Shown here piece by piece: positions 1-7,137 of a DNA stretch of 16,133 nt. Below the pieces are notes generated by a model. That model worked only from the letters and a program-made list of their open reading frames with translations. It was not told the DNA's origin and did no database searches. Source of the DNA: JBKECO01 sp047974745. Its GTDB lineage: Bacteria > Bacillota > Clostridia > Lachnospirales > Lachnospiraceae. A program made the translations under genes and the position numbers. The stretch is taken from assembly GCA_047974745.1 (NCBI GenBank), contig JBKECO010000059.1:1-16133 (forward strand). Reading direction: 5' to 3'. Position 1 is the first letter of the stretch. The number at the start of each line of letters is the position of its first letter.

Positions 1-1210
1 ATGCCCAAAATGAGGTGAGTTTATAATTTCCAAGAGCAAAAATCATGGCAGGTTTTCCATCGATCGGCATATATCCACCCATCCATCCTGAAACTGTGAT
101 TGCTGCTGCAGCTGCCACAGGACTAATACCAAGACTTACGCAGGTTGCAATTGCAATCGGCGCAAAAATAAATACAGATCCCATATTAGAGCCAGTAAAG
201 GTCGCACATGTACTAGTCAACAATGCAAATGCCAGAATCAAAATGAATGGGCTGACACTTGTTCCCAGAGAAGTGGCTACGGTTTCTCCCACCATAGTTG
301 TAAAACCTGTTTCATTTAGCGCATTTGCAACTCCGATCACACCGGCCATCATAATGATTACAGGTGATGTCATATTGTTTCTGACTTCCTTAAAATCCAG
401 TACCCCAATGATGAGTAGAAAGGCTCCTGCAAATCCAGGCACAACATATGCGATGTTTCCCATGGACTTCATTAGCATCATACAGATCACACTGACAGCA
501 AATGCAATGATCGTAGCACGTTCTTTCCACAATGGTAAGGCAATGTCTGCCTGAGCCTGAACTGCAATTTGTTCTTCTGTTGCTTCTGCGATTGGATGAT
601 CTGGAAGAAATCGGTAAGCGATCAGTGACCATAATAGGAAAGCTACTGTAACAAAGGCATTCATTAAACTGAATTGGAACATGGATACTCCATCCATGAA
701 ACCAGCAGACTCAAGAACAGTGATCATTACCCCATAATGCAGTGCTACATTGATTGGTACTAACGGATGGTAAGTAGCAAATCCAAGAGGCAGCATAAGT
801 TTTGATGGTGGCAGCTTCTTATTATATGGAATGGTCGCAACCATAGATAAAATCAAAACATAATACCCAGTTGATCCACTTCCGACCAGTGTTACACCGA
901 TCATAACAACAATAATGAGTAGTACATAGCTTTTATATCCACCGATCTCAACAAGAGAAAGCATCGTAGATTTTACTTTGCCAATGAGACTTGTTTTCTG
1001 CAGACCCGCTATTACGATCATGAAGCCTGTAATCATAACAATATTTGGATTAACAAAACCTGCAAACGCTTCCTGAACTGTAGACAAACCAGTAAGCACC
1101 AATAAAAGACAAGCAAGTAGCGGCGGTGCACCAAAAGCCATTTTATCCGTCATAATCAGTACAATCATAAAAACCAGAATACTCAGTGCTAAAATCATTT
1201 CAAACGTCAT
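1..1210 (-). CDS. SLC13/ion-transporter-superfamily permease (3' end outside window)
   Basis: Inner-membrane permease, 403 residues visible; the C-terminus lies beyond position 1. The protein starts MTFEMILALSILVFMIVLI and is almost entirely hydrophobic helices with short polar loops. It shows the two-half layout of the IT superfamily (SLC13/DASS, CitM, YbhI-like): an early helix with NPNIVM near residue 54, a Gly/Ser/Thr hairpin VGSGSTGYY near 109-117, and a second-half hairpin TCATFTGSNMGS near 335-346. These hairpins hold substrate and Na+ in characterised relatives (family knowledge). The ATG at 1210 follows GGGAG. It is the last visible gene of the sugar-acid operon, 50 bp after the PdxA-like gene, so it probably imports the anionic substrate (inference). 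The substrate cannot be read from sequence. The gene is open at the window edge and runs through many antisense ORFs. Confidence 0.85.
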   Translation of the reverse strand, partial: MTFEMILALSILVFMIVLIMTDKMAFGAPPLLACLLLVLTGLSTVQEAFAGFVNPNIVMITGFMIVIAGLQKTSLIGKVKSTMLSLVEIGGYKSYVLLIIVVMIGVTLVGSGSTGYYVLILSMVATIPYNKKLPPSKLMLPLGFATYHPLVPINVALHYGVMITVLESAGFMDGVSMFQFSLMNAFVTVAFLLWSLIAYRFLPDHPIAEATEEQIAVQAQADIALPLWKERATIIAFAVSVICMMLMKSMGNIAYVVPGFAGAFLLIIGVLDFKEVRNNMTSPVIIMMAGVIGVANALNETGFTTMVGETVATSLGTSVSPFILILAFALLTSTCATFTGSNMGSVFIFAPIAIATCVSLGISPVAAAAAITVSGWMGGYMPIDGKPAMIFALGNYKLTSFWA

Positions 1211-1260
1211 CGTTTAATCTCCCTTCAATTACACTAAAATATTGAAATTCCCCATCAGTA

Positions 1261-2337
1261 TCATTTTTTCTTATTCCCAGCAGCCATACGGACTGCGTAG
1301 TCTATTGCATTTACAAGACTTAATTCGTTACTGGTTCCATGCCCTGCAAGTGCAAAACCTGTTCCATGATCCACACTAGTTCGAATGATTGGTAGTCCCA
1401 ATGTTACATTGACCCCCTCTACGGCTTTCCATGCCTGCTTCTTGCGATCATATACAAACCCTAATGTTTTCAACGGAATGTGCCCCTGATCATGATACAT
1501 GCAGACAACGATATCATACCATCCACCAAGTGCTTCTGAAAAAACACTATCAGGTGGAATCGGTCCGATTGCATTGATCCCCTTTGCTCTTGTCGCTTCG
1601 ATCGCCGGTTTTATCTCCTCAATTTCTTCCTTTCCAAACAGACCATTTTCTCCACAATGTGGGTTGAGTCCTGCCACAGCTATTCTAGGATTCTCAATCC
1701 CCATATCCTTACATGCCAGTTCTGCAATTTCAATGACTTCCTGCACACGTGCCTTTTTCACAAGATCGCATGCTTCTCGAAGTGATACATGCGTCGAAAC
1801 ATGAACTACGCGTAAATCGTTGTGAACCAGCATCATCGTATATTTCTTTGTATTTGTATAGGTTGCATAAATTTCAGTATGTCCATCAAAATGCATGTGA
1901 CCATCGGAACGCTCGCCTTGATAGTACTTTAGCGCCAGATTCAAAGCTTCCTTGTTCAATGCATTCGTACATGTTGCATCTACGTCGCCGTTAAGAGCTA
2001 ATTCAATCACCTTCCTAATACAGGCAAATGCTGCATTTCCACCTTCCACACTGACTTTTCCGATATCAAATTTATTCACATCCTCAACCAACGGCAGATG
2101 GAGAACATCTACTGTTCCAGGCGTAAATATTGCATCATCAACCGTAACACAGATATTGATTTTCATTTCTGGCATCCCAACAAATTTCTTTGCCTGCGCC
2201 AGAATATTGGCATCTCCTATTACAATTGGATTACAGCGCTCATACACATCACTGTGTGCAAGAGCCTTTATCGTAATCTCCGGTCCAATTCCAGCAGGAT
2301 CTCCCATTGTGATTCCAACAATCAGCTTCTCGTCCAA
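1261..2337 (-). CDS. pdxA: PdxA2-type 4-phosphate dehydrogenase (threonate/erythronate 4-P)
   Basis: NAD-dependent dehydrogenase of the PdxA family. PdxA proper oxidises 4-hydroxy-L-threonine 4-phosphate in B6 synthesis. PdxA2 paralogues oxidise D-threonate or D-erythronate 4-phosphate, and the product decarboxylates to DHAP (family knowledge). Visible motifs are the N-terminal GITMGDPAGIGPEI, LNKEAL, a His-rich metal segment SDGHMHFDGHTEIYA, GLNPHCGENGLFG and YHDQGHIPLK. The neighbouring DUF1537 kinase argues for PdxA2 rather than cofactor synthesis. Start: the ATG at 2382 would overlap the upstream gene and has no ribosome site. A TTG at 2337, preceded by AAAGGA, gives a typical-length 358-residue protein starting MDEKLIVGITMGD, so I prefer it. 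It is translated 16 bp after the aldolase stop. Confidence 0.9.
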   Translation of the reverse strand: MDEKLIVGITMGDPAGIGPEITIKALAHSDVYERCNPIVIGDANILAQAKKFVGMPEMKINICVTVDDAIFTPGTVDVLHLPLVEDVNKFDIGKVSVEGGNAAFACIRKVIELALNGDVDATCTNALNKEALNLALKYYQGERSDGHMHFDGHTEIYATYTNTKKYTMMLVHNDLRVVHVSTHVSLREACDLVKKARVQEVIEIAELACKDMGIENPRIAVAGLNPHCGENGLFGKEEIEEIKPAIEATRAKGINAIGPIPPDSVFSEALGGWYDIVVCMYHDQGHIPLKTLGFVYDRKKQAWKAVEGVNVTLGLPIIRTSVDHGTGFALAGHGTSNELSLVNAIDYAVRMAAGNKKK

Positions 2338-2353
2338 ATTCTCATCTTCCTTT

Positions 2354-3262
2354 CTACCACATTCCCGTTTTTTTATTTTCATCTAGAACGTTTTTCAAAG
2401 CTTCAATACCCTCTTCTGGTATATAATTAAATGGTGCACGACATTTTCCAACCTTGTAACCTAATTGCTCTACAGCTGCTTTTATGATAGTATTTGGATT
2501 GCCATATTGAAATACACCACGAAGTGATGCGATTGAATCCTGAGCTTTTTGTGCCTCTGCGATTCGCCCTTCTTTAAAAAGATCATAAATGGAGGCAAGA
2601 ACATGTGGATAAACATTTGCACAGCCTGCAATTCCTCCAGCCCCTCCTTCCTTCAAGCAGTTCAGTATCAGCGAATCGTTACCAGACAGGACACTAAAAT
2701 CCTTTTCCAGTTCACGTGTCTGTTCTATGTAGGCACGCAGATTGTCCCAGTCACCGCTAGAATCCTTTGCTCCTAAAATTATATCTACATCTCTTGCCAG
2801 TTTTGCGACGGTTTCAGGTAATAGCCTGTTTCCTGTACGTGCAGGAATGTTGTAGAGTACAATTGGCACATCTATATGTTTTGCAACGGTAACATAGTGA
2901 TCATAAAGTTCTTTTTGGGATGCAAGTGCAAAACTCGGAGTTATGATCGAAACAATATCTGCACCCAGTTCCTGTGCTTTTCTGCTTACTCGGATCGTAT
3001 CAGAGGTAGAAATACATCCAGTACCTGCATATACTGGCACCCTCCCCCCGACCTTCTCAATCGTCGCTTCAAGAATTTCATATTTCTCATGCTCACTGAG
3101 TATATACCCCTCTCCATTCGTTCCAAATGGAAATATTCCATGCACACCTCCTTCAATCATGCGCTCGATCTGTTCCCGCATGACATCAAGATTAATACTT
3201 TCATCCTGATTCATTGGTGTCAGTATCGCTGGAATTACTCCTTTTATTTCTATCTGCTTCAT
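2354..3262 (-). CDS. DapA/NanA-family class I aldolase
   Basis: 302-residue TIM-barrel lyase of the dihydrodipicolinate synthase/N-acetylneuraminate lyase family. Visible landmarks are GTNGEG at 47-52 (GTTGE-type pyruvate carboxyl site), YNIPARTG with Tyr137, and the Schiff-base Lys166 in GAKDSSGD; the 29-residue spacing fits the family. ATG 3262 is chosen because GGGAGAGGAG lies just upstream; the longer frame to 3304 lies inside the previous gene. The start is one base after the dehydrogenase stop, so translation is probably coupled. Members make or split 2-keto-3-deoxy acids into pyruvate plus an aldehyde. Beside a C4-acid kinase, a 2-keto-3-deoxy aldonate or sialic-acid-like substrate is more likely than lysine synthesis (inference). 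The exact substrate is not determinable. Confidence 0.9.
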   Translation of the reverse strand: MKQIEIKGVIPAILTPMNQDESINLDVMREQIERMIEGGVHGIFPFGTNGEGYILSEHEKYEILEATIEKVGGRVPVYAGTGCISTSDTIRVSRKAQELGADIVSIITPSFALASQKELYDHYVTVAKHIDVPIVLYNIPARTGNRLLPETVAKLARDVDIILGAKDSSGDWDNLRAYIEQTRELEKDFSVLSGNDSLILNCLKEGGAGGIAGCANVYPHVLASIYDLFKEGRIAEAQKAQDSIASLRGVFQYGNPNTIIKAAVEQLGYKVGKCRAPFNYIPEEGIEALKNVLDENKKTGMW

Positions 3263-3263
3263 G

Positions 3264-4433
3264 TTACTCCTCTCCCATAATCTCTTTGTAAATTGTACGA
3301 GCATCCTCTCGAGTAATTACTTTCCTATTATTCACCAGAAGTCGCTGCACCTGCATTCCAGCATCTACCAGCCTTTCAAGATCATCTTCCGGCACATGAA
3401 ATTCTCTTAAGCTTGTTGGGATTTCAAGCTCCCTAACAATGTCTTCCATCCATTTCAGGATAAATGCGCTTTTCTCTTCTGTAGATGCACATTTTTCATC
3501 TGAATGAACACAGTAGTCGTAGACTTCTGCAAATCTTTCCCGACAAACATCTTCGTTAAATCGCATTACCGGAGCCAGAAGGATTGCGTTTGAAACACCA
3601 TGTGCAATATGATATCTTCCTCCTAGTGGATAACTCAGTGCATGTACAGCTGTTGTTCCTGAGGCAGTGATCGCCAACCCGCCATAATATGCAGCGATTT
3701 GCATACTGTTCTTTGCATCCATTGCTTCTTCGTTTTTGCAGGCTTCGATAATATTATTTAAAATCAGGTCCAATCCCTTTAATGCATATAAATCACTAAA
3801 GGGATTTGCCTTCGTGCTTGTGTAGCATTCAATACAGTGAGCCAATGCATCTACTCCTGTAGCTGCTGCAATCTTTAATGGCAGATTTTTCACCATTCTT
3901 GCATCGAGAATCACATAGTCAGCAATCATATTTTCATTCACGATACCAATCTTCAACTCTCTTTCCGGTACCGCTACAATAGCATTCGGTGTCACTTCGG
4001 CTCCCGTTCCTGCGGTGGTCGGTATTAGGATGATCGGCACACACTTTTGAGCACGTCCCGGCTCATCAAGCAATTCCTTTACCCCATACTCATCTGACAC
4101 AAGTACGCTTGCTAGTTTAGCCGCATCCATCACAGAACCACCACCGCAGGCCACGATAATGTCTGCTCCACTTTCCTTGAACTTGTCGACCAGCTTTTGA
4201 ACTTGTGTATAGGCAGGTTCTGCGGGAAGGTCGTCCAATATAAAATAATCGGATCCTGATGCTTTCACGGCTTCTTCAACCATTGCAAAAAGTCCACTCG
4301 CCTCAATGCCTTTATCAGTGAACATTGCCACCTTTTCAGCCTTCCTTTGTTGCAAGATCGTCGTTACATTTTGCAATGCATATTCGCCTCCATATACAGC
4401 ATGAGGCATTTTTAAACTATAAGATTTCAACAT
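3264..4433 (-). CDS. Iron-containing alcohol dehydrogenase
   Basis: 389-residue group III (iron-dependent) NAD(P)-dependent alcohol dehydrogenase, full length for the family. Visible motifs are the dinucleotide segment GGGSVMDAAKLAS near 98-110, PTTAGTGAEVTPNA, and the metal site built from GVDALAHCIE (Asp and His), AVHALSYPLGG (His) and YHIAHGVSNA (His); all four ligands are present. ATG 4433 follows AGAGGA at good spacing. The stop overlaps the ribosome-site region of the next gene. In this operon it probably reduces the aldehyde released by the aldolase, or oxidises a hydroxy acid to feed it (inference). The substrate is unknown, and relatives act on propanediol, hydroxybutyrate, lactaldehyde and similar compounds. 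Confidence 0.92.
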   Translation of the reverse strand: MLKSYSLKMPHAVYGGEYALQNVTTILQQRKAEKVAMFTDKGIEASGLFAMVEEAVKASGSDYFILDDLPAEPAYTQVQKLVDKFKESGADIIVACGGGSVMDAAKLASVLVSDEYGVKELLDEPGRAQKCVPIILIPTTAGTGAEVTPNAIVAVPERELKIGIVNENMIADYVILDARMVKNLPLKIAAATGVDALAHCIECYTSTKANPFSDLYALKGLDLILNNIIEACKNEEAMDAKNSMQIAAYYGGLAITASGTTAVHALSYPLGGRYHIAHGVSNAILLAPVMRFNEDVCRERFAEVYDYCVHSDEKCASTEEKSAFILKWMEDIVRELEIPTSLREFHVPEDDLERLVDAGMQVQRLLVNNRKVITREDARTIYKEIMGEE

Positions 4434-4466
4434 GCTTTTATCCTCTTCTTTCGGGTAGTCTTCGAT

Positions 4467-5627
4467 CTATCGGCTCAAAGCTGCGGTAGGATTATACAGT
4501 CCTACTCGTTCTCTTTTTGCTCCTAATACATCCCCTTCCATAAATCTCACGTACTTTATTCCCTTCCGTGTACAAGCTGCATAAGTCAAATGAAGTGCTC
4601 CATCTGCCGATTGCATCAGAAAAGGATATTCGTATTGACGATTATTCGTCCTATTTTCCTCACCGGCAAATCCTTCTCCCTGTTCCATCCAACGTATGAT
4701 CGGAAATGTGATTCCACCATCTTCTGAAAGTGCAACAGCCACCGGACAACGAAGTCCTGGCCATGCTGCTTTTCCCTTCTTTGGATCTGGAGTCGATGTG
4801 GGATTATAAGCAATTGCAATTCTCCCGCTCTGTAAACGTAGTGCGCTTATACTTGAATTGTTGTTTGGCAATTCAGTTGCTATTGGATCACTCCATGTTT
4901 CCCCCCAGTCAAAGGATTCACTTCTGTGTATTCTATATGCCTCTCTATTTCTCATAAATGCTACCAAATGTCCATTTTCAAGCTCCACTATGTTTGCGTG
5001 TACATGTCCATGACTATTCGGCATCATGACCATTTTCCAACTCATCCCCTTGTTATCTGAAATCCGAAATGCAGTAGGATCACCGGAAAGTCCATCAACG
5101 GAATCTGTACAGAGCCAGTTTGCAAAAATCCAACGACCATTTTCTAATATCTGGATCGGTTGACGACAGAATGTTCCTTCTTCTGGGAACAGCGTTTCAT
5201 ACTCTCCCCATGACTTCCCTCCATCGGTGCTTTTCTGACACCTTACGACTGCAGTATATTGCATATTGTCCTTTGCTTCCTGTCGATCCAGCTGTGCAGT
5301 ATATATTGCCCATACTGCATGATCCGGCCCGTAAAAAAGTGATGGATTTTGCTCGCTCCGCTCTGTATCTTTTGAAATATCCACCGGTGAAAGCCATTCT
5401 GTTGAATCTTTCGGCAAAATAGAACTGATGATTCGAATATCTGCACTTCCTTCATATGTCCCTGCAAACCAACAACAGATCAAATCACCATTCGGTAGTT
5501 CAACCATGGCTGGTGCATGCGCTGTTGCATAACCTCCTGTCGGAAGAAGTGCTTCTAAATCTCCCATCACAGCATTTTCATAGATTGTCCCATCCCAAGT
5601 CAATCCAGGTAGTTTCTTGTACTCCAT
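4467..5627 (-). CDS. Cytoplasmic sialidase-like (BNR/Asp-box) protein
   Basis: Six-bladed-propeller protein of the predicted-neuraminidase group (BNR_2 type), about 386 residues. Four Asp-box-like motifs are visible (numbering from the ATG at 5636): STDGGKSWG 136-144, ISDNKGMSWK 192-201, SFDWGETWSD 241-250 and a weaker LSEDGGITFP 303-312. Other landmarks are ELPNGDLICCWFAGTYEG near 46-63 and QYEYPFL near 335-341. There is no signal peptide or anchor, so it acts in the cytoplasm. The canonical sialidase N-terminal FRIP motif is not visible. Start: ATG 5636 is one base from the GGGGG ribosome site; the ATG at 5627 is about 10 bases away and preferred. It sits 21 bp after the kinase. Its activity is unknown: it may hydrolyse an imported glycoside, or be an epimerase or lactonase-like propeller. 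Confidence 0.8.
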   Translation of the reverse strand: MEYKKLPGLTWDGTIYENAVMGDLEALLPTGGYATAHAPAMVELPNGDLICCWFAGTYEGSADIRIISSILPKDSTEWLSPVDISKDTERSEQNPSLFYGPDHAVWAIYTAQLDRQEAKDNMQYTAVVRCQKSTDGGKSWGEYETLFPEEGTFCRQPIQILENGRWIFANWLCTDSVDGLSGDPTAFRISDNKGMSWKMVMMPNSHGHVHANIVELENGHLVAFMRNREAYRIHRSESFDWGETWSDPIATELPNNNSSISALRLQSGRIAIAYNPTSTPDPKKGKAAWPGLRCPVAVALSEDGGITFPIIRWMEQGEGFAGEENRTNNRQYEYPFLMQSADGALHLTYAACTRKGIKYVRFMEGDVLGAKRERVGLYNPTAALSR

Positions 5628-5648
5628 AGCATTCATTCCCCCTTGTAT

Positions 5649-6917
5649 TTACTTTGTTTGATTTGTTTGCATATTCTTTAATTTCTTCGCCAGATCCAAT
5701 AGTAAAGTTCTTTCTCCAAAACCACCTGATTTTGAAATCACATATCGGTCACTGCCTCTATAATTGAATTTGGATAGCACGACTCCATTTTCCAGTTCCG
5801 TCATAGGTTCTATATCATATACACCTATGTGTTTCATACACTGCAGCAAAGTATCCCCGCCTGTTATAAGCATTGTTCCAATTGAAGGAATTGTAAAAAG
5901 TTCACCCACCAGGGTACCGATTGAATCTGAAATTCCTTGTCTGATCTCTTCTGTCTTTAGCCCACGACTATATGCAAATGCAAGAATACTTTCGCTTCCT
6001 GATTTCTCATTTGAATCAATCATATAATATTCATGAAGTTGAAGTTCCCGTCCGATATCCATCAACGCTTTTCTGCCAAATTCACTTTTCCAGTATTCAG
6101 GAACAATCTTTTGCTCTGTCGTTAAGTATTTATGCATAAATCCTGCTTTTTCCGCTTCATTGATCTGCTCCTTTGTAATTGGATTTACGCTTCCACAGAT
6201 GACCAATAGACGTGGATTCAGGTCAAAGACACGATCGACTGCTTCCAATTTCATTTCTAATAATTCAGGGAGAATCGATGCAAATCCCGAACACCCAGCC
6301 ATAACATGTAACTTTTCCTGTTCAAATAATCTCTTTCCAGATTCTTCTAAGTCTGCATCCGTCTTAGCATCAAAAACACAGATCCCCTCCCGATCTTTCC
6401 AGTCTTCCACTTTTGCCATTGTTTTCACACTATAGACTGGGGCTTTACTTTGTTCTGCTATTAAATCTAATATTCTGTCAAATTTAACTGGTTCGAAGGG
6501 ATCCAAACCAAATGGGCTTTGCGTTACTGGTACGCCACTTATATAATGAATTCCATCTATAGTGACACGATCCATTTTAGGCATCGCTGGCAGAAATGGC
6601 AGCATCTTTTTTCCACTTGCCTTCCAAAGTGCTTCTAGCTCTGATCCAACATTGCCTCTGAGTGCTGAATCTGTTTTTTTATATATATATGTGATATTTT
6701 CCTTCACTGCATGGATTACTATTCGCTCTACAATTTCATATGCTTTTTTTGGTGTTAAATGTCTCGTCTCTGTATCAACTACCAGAATTTCTTCTGTCAC
6801 ACTAGCAAAATCTATATCGGATCCAATCATTACTCTGGTTTTTATACCACAATCAGAGAATTTGATACCAGTATCAAGTGCACCAGTAAAATCATCAGCC
6901 ATTATCAATAACTTCAT
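5649..6917 (-). CDS. DUF1537 four-carbon acid sugar kinase
   Basis: 422-residue kinase of the DUF1537 family (DtnK/OtnK/DenK type), which phosphorylates the 4-hydroxyl of threonate or erythronate-type acids (family knowledge). The N-terminal substrate domain has ADDFTGALDTG (residues 7-17) and KKTDSALRGNVGSEL. The C-terminal nucleotide domain has ICGSVNP, LITGGDTLLQ and the glycine-rich SKSGGFGE near the end. Start: the frame is open to an ATG at 6941, but GGAGAG lies 8 bases before the ATG at 6917, giving MKLLIMADDFTG, the usual N-terminus. It is the first gene of the operon, and a perfect dyad (6935-6949) lies just upstream. Which C4 acid it uses cannot be told from sequence. Confidence 0.93.
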   Translation of the reverse strand: MKLLIMADDFTGALDTGIKFSDCGIKTRVMIGSDIDFASVTEEILVVDTETRHLTPKKAYEIVERIVIHAVKENITYIYKKTDSALRGNVGSELEALWKASGKKMLPFLPAMPKMDRVTIDGIHYISGVPVTQSPFGLDPFEPVKFDRILDLIAEQSKAPVYSVKTMAKVEDWKDREGICVFDAKTDADLEESGKRLFEQEKLHVMAGCSGFASILPELLEMKLEAVDRVFDLNPRLLVICGSVNPITKEQINEAEKAGFMHKYLTTEQKIVPEYWKSEFGRKALMDIGRELQLHEYYMIDSNEKSGSESILAFAYSRGLKTEEIRQGISDSIGTLVGELFTIPSIGTMLITGGDTLLQCMKHIGVYDIEPMTELENGVVLSKFNYRGSDRYVISKSGGFGERTLLLDLAKKLKNMQTNQTK

Positions 6918-6934
6918 ACTTGTCTCTCCTATAC

Positions 6935-6949
6935 GTTTCATATTGAAAC
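6935..6949. promoter_or_regulatory. Operator-like dyad S1
   Basis: Perfect inverted repeat GTTTCATATTGAAAC (6-bp arms, 3-bp centre) in the leader of the kinase gene, 18 bases before its ATG. It is the best of four related 15-bp sites in this divergent region and is probably bound by the neighbouring Fis-type regulator (inference). Confidence 0.65.
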
Positions 6950-6983
6950 TTTCTATTTATTATTCTCTCTATTGCTTGCCATA

Positions 6984-7012
6984 ACTATATACTTTTAAAT
7001 ACAATGTTTCAA
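6984..7012 (-). promoter_or_regulatory. Sigma-A promoter of the catabolic operon
   Basis: Read on the minus strand: -35 TTGAAA (7012-7007), a 17-bp spacer, and -10 TATAGT (6989-6984), each one mismatch from consensus. Transcription would start near 6977, leaving a 60-base leader before ATG 6917. The -35 box lies inside operator-like site S2. No TGGCAC-N5-TTGC sigma-54 element was found; the nearest, a TGGCA at 6981-6976 (minus strand), has no GC at -12. Confidence 0.6.
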
Positions 7013-7020
7013 TTTGATTC
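7006..7020. promoter_or_regulatory. Operator-like dyad S2
   Basis: GTTTCAATTTGATTC, the same 15-bp architecture as S1 with two mismatches in the right arm. It overlaps the -35 box of the operon promoter, a position suited to repression or direct RNA-polymerase contact. Confidence 0.5.
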
Positions 7021-7032
7021 TATTTGATCATT

Positions 7033-7047
7033 GTTCTATTTTGAAAC
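7033..7047. promoter_or_regulatory. Operator-like dyad S3
   Basis: GTTCTATTTTGAAAC, same architecture with two mismatches in the left arm. It is centred 27 bp from S2; the outer intact half-sites of S2 and S3 form an 8-bp inverted repeat (TGTTTCAA 7005-7012 and TTGAAACA 7041-7048). Confidence 0.5.
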
Positions 7048-7091
7048 ATTTTTTCATTTTTACTCTTTTTCTTTTCTCACATTCATTCTTA

Positions 7092-7100
7092 TGGTATTAT
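7092..7100 (+). promoter_or_regulatory. Extended -10 promoter of the regulator gene
   Basis: TGGTATTAT: an extended -10 (TGn) plus TATTAT, with no good -35. The start point would fall near 7107, inside dyad S4, which suggests autorepression. Confidence 0.45.
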
Positions 7101-7101
7101 A

Positions 7102-7116
7102 GTTTCAATCAGAAAC
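7102..7116. promoter_or_regulatory. Operator-like dyad S4
   Basis: GTTTCAATCAGAAAC, 5-bp perfect arms. It sits directly downstream of the regulator's -10 and 8 bases before its ribosome site GGAGGG (7125-7130), the classic place for self-repression. Confidence 0.55.
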
Positions 7117-7137
7117 ATACTAATGGAGGGATTCTAA

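Noticed and set aside
45..554. 169-residue plus-strand frame
   Set aside because: It is antisense to the permease gene, which has a ribosome site, operon context and family motifs; the plus frame has none.
6969..6981. Sigma-54 promoter (minus-strand TGGCAAGC)
   Set aside because: The -24 TGG is present, but the -12 position reads AG rather than GC; the sigma-A boxes at 7012-6984 are much better.
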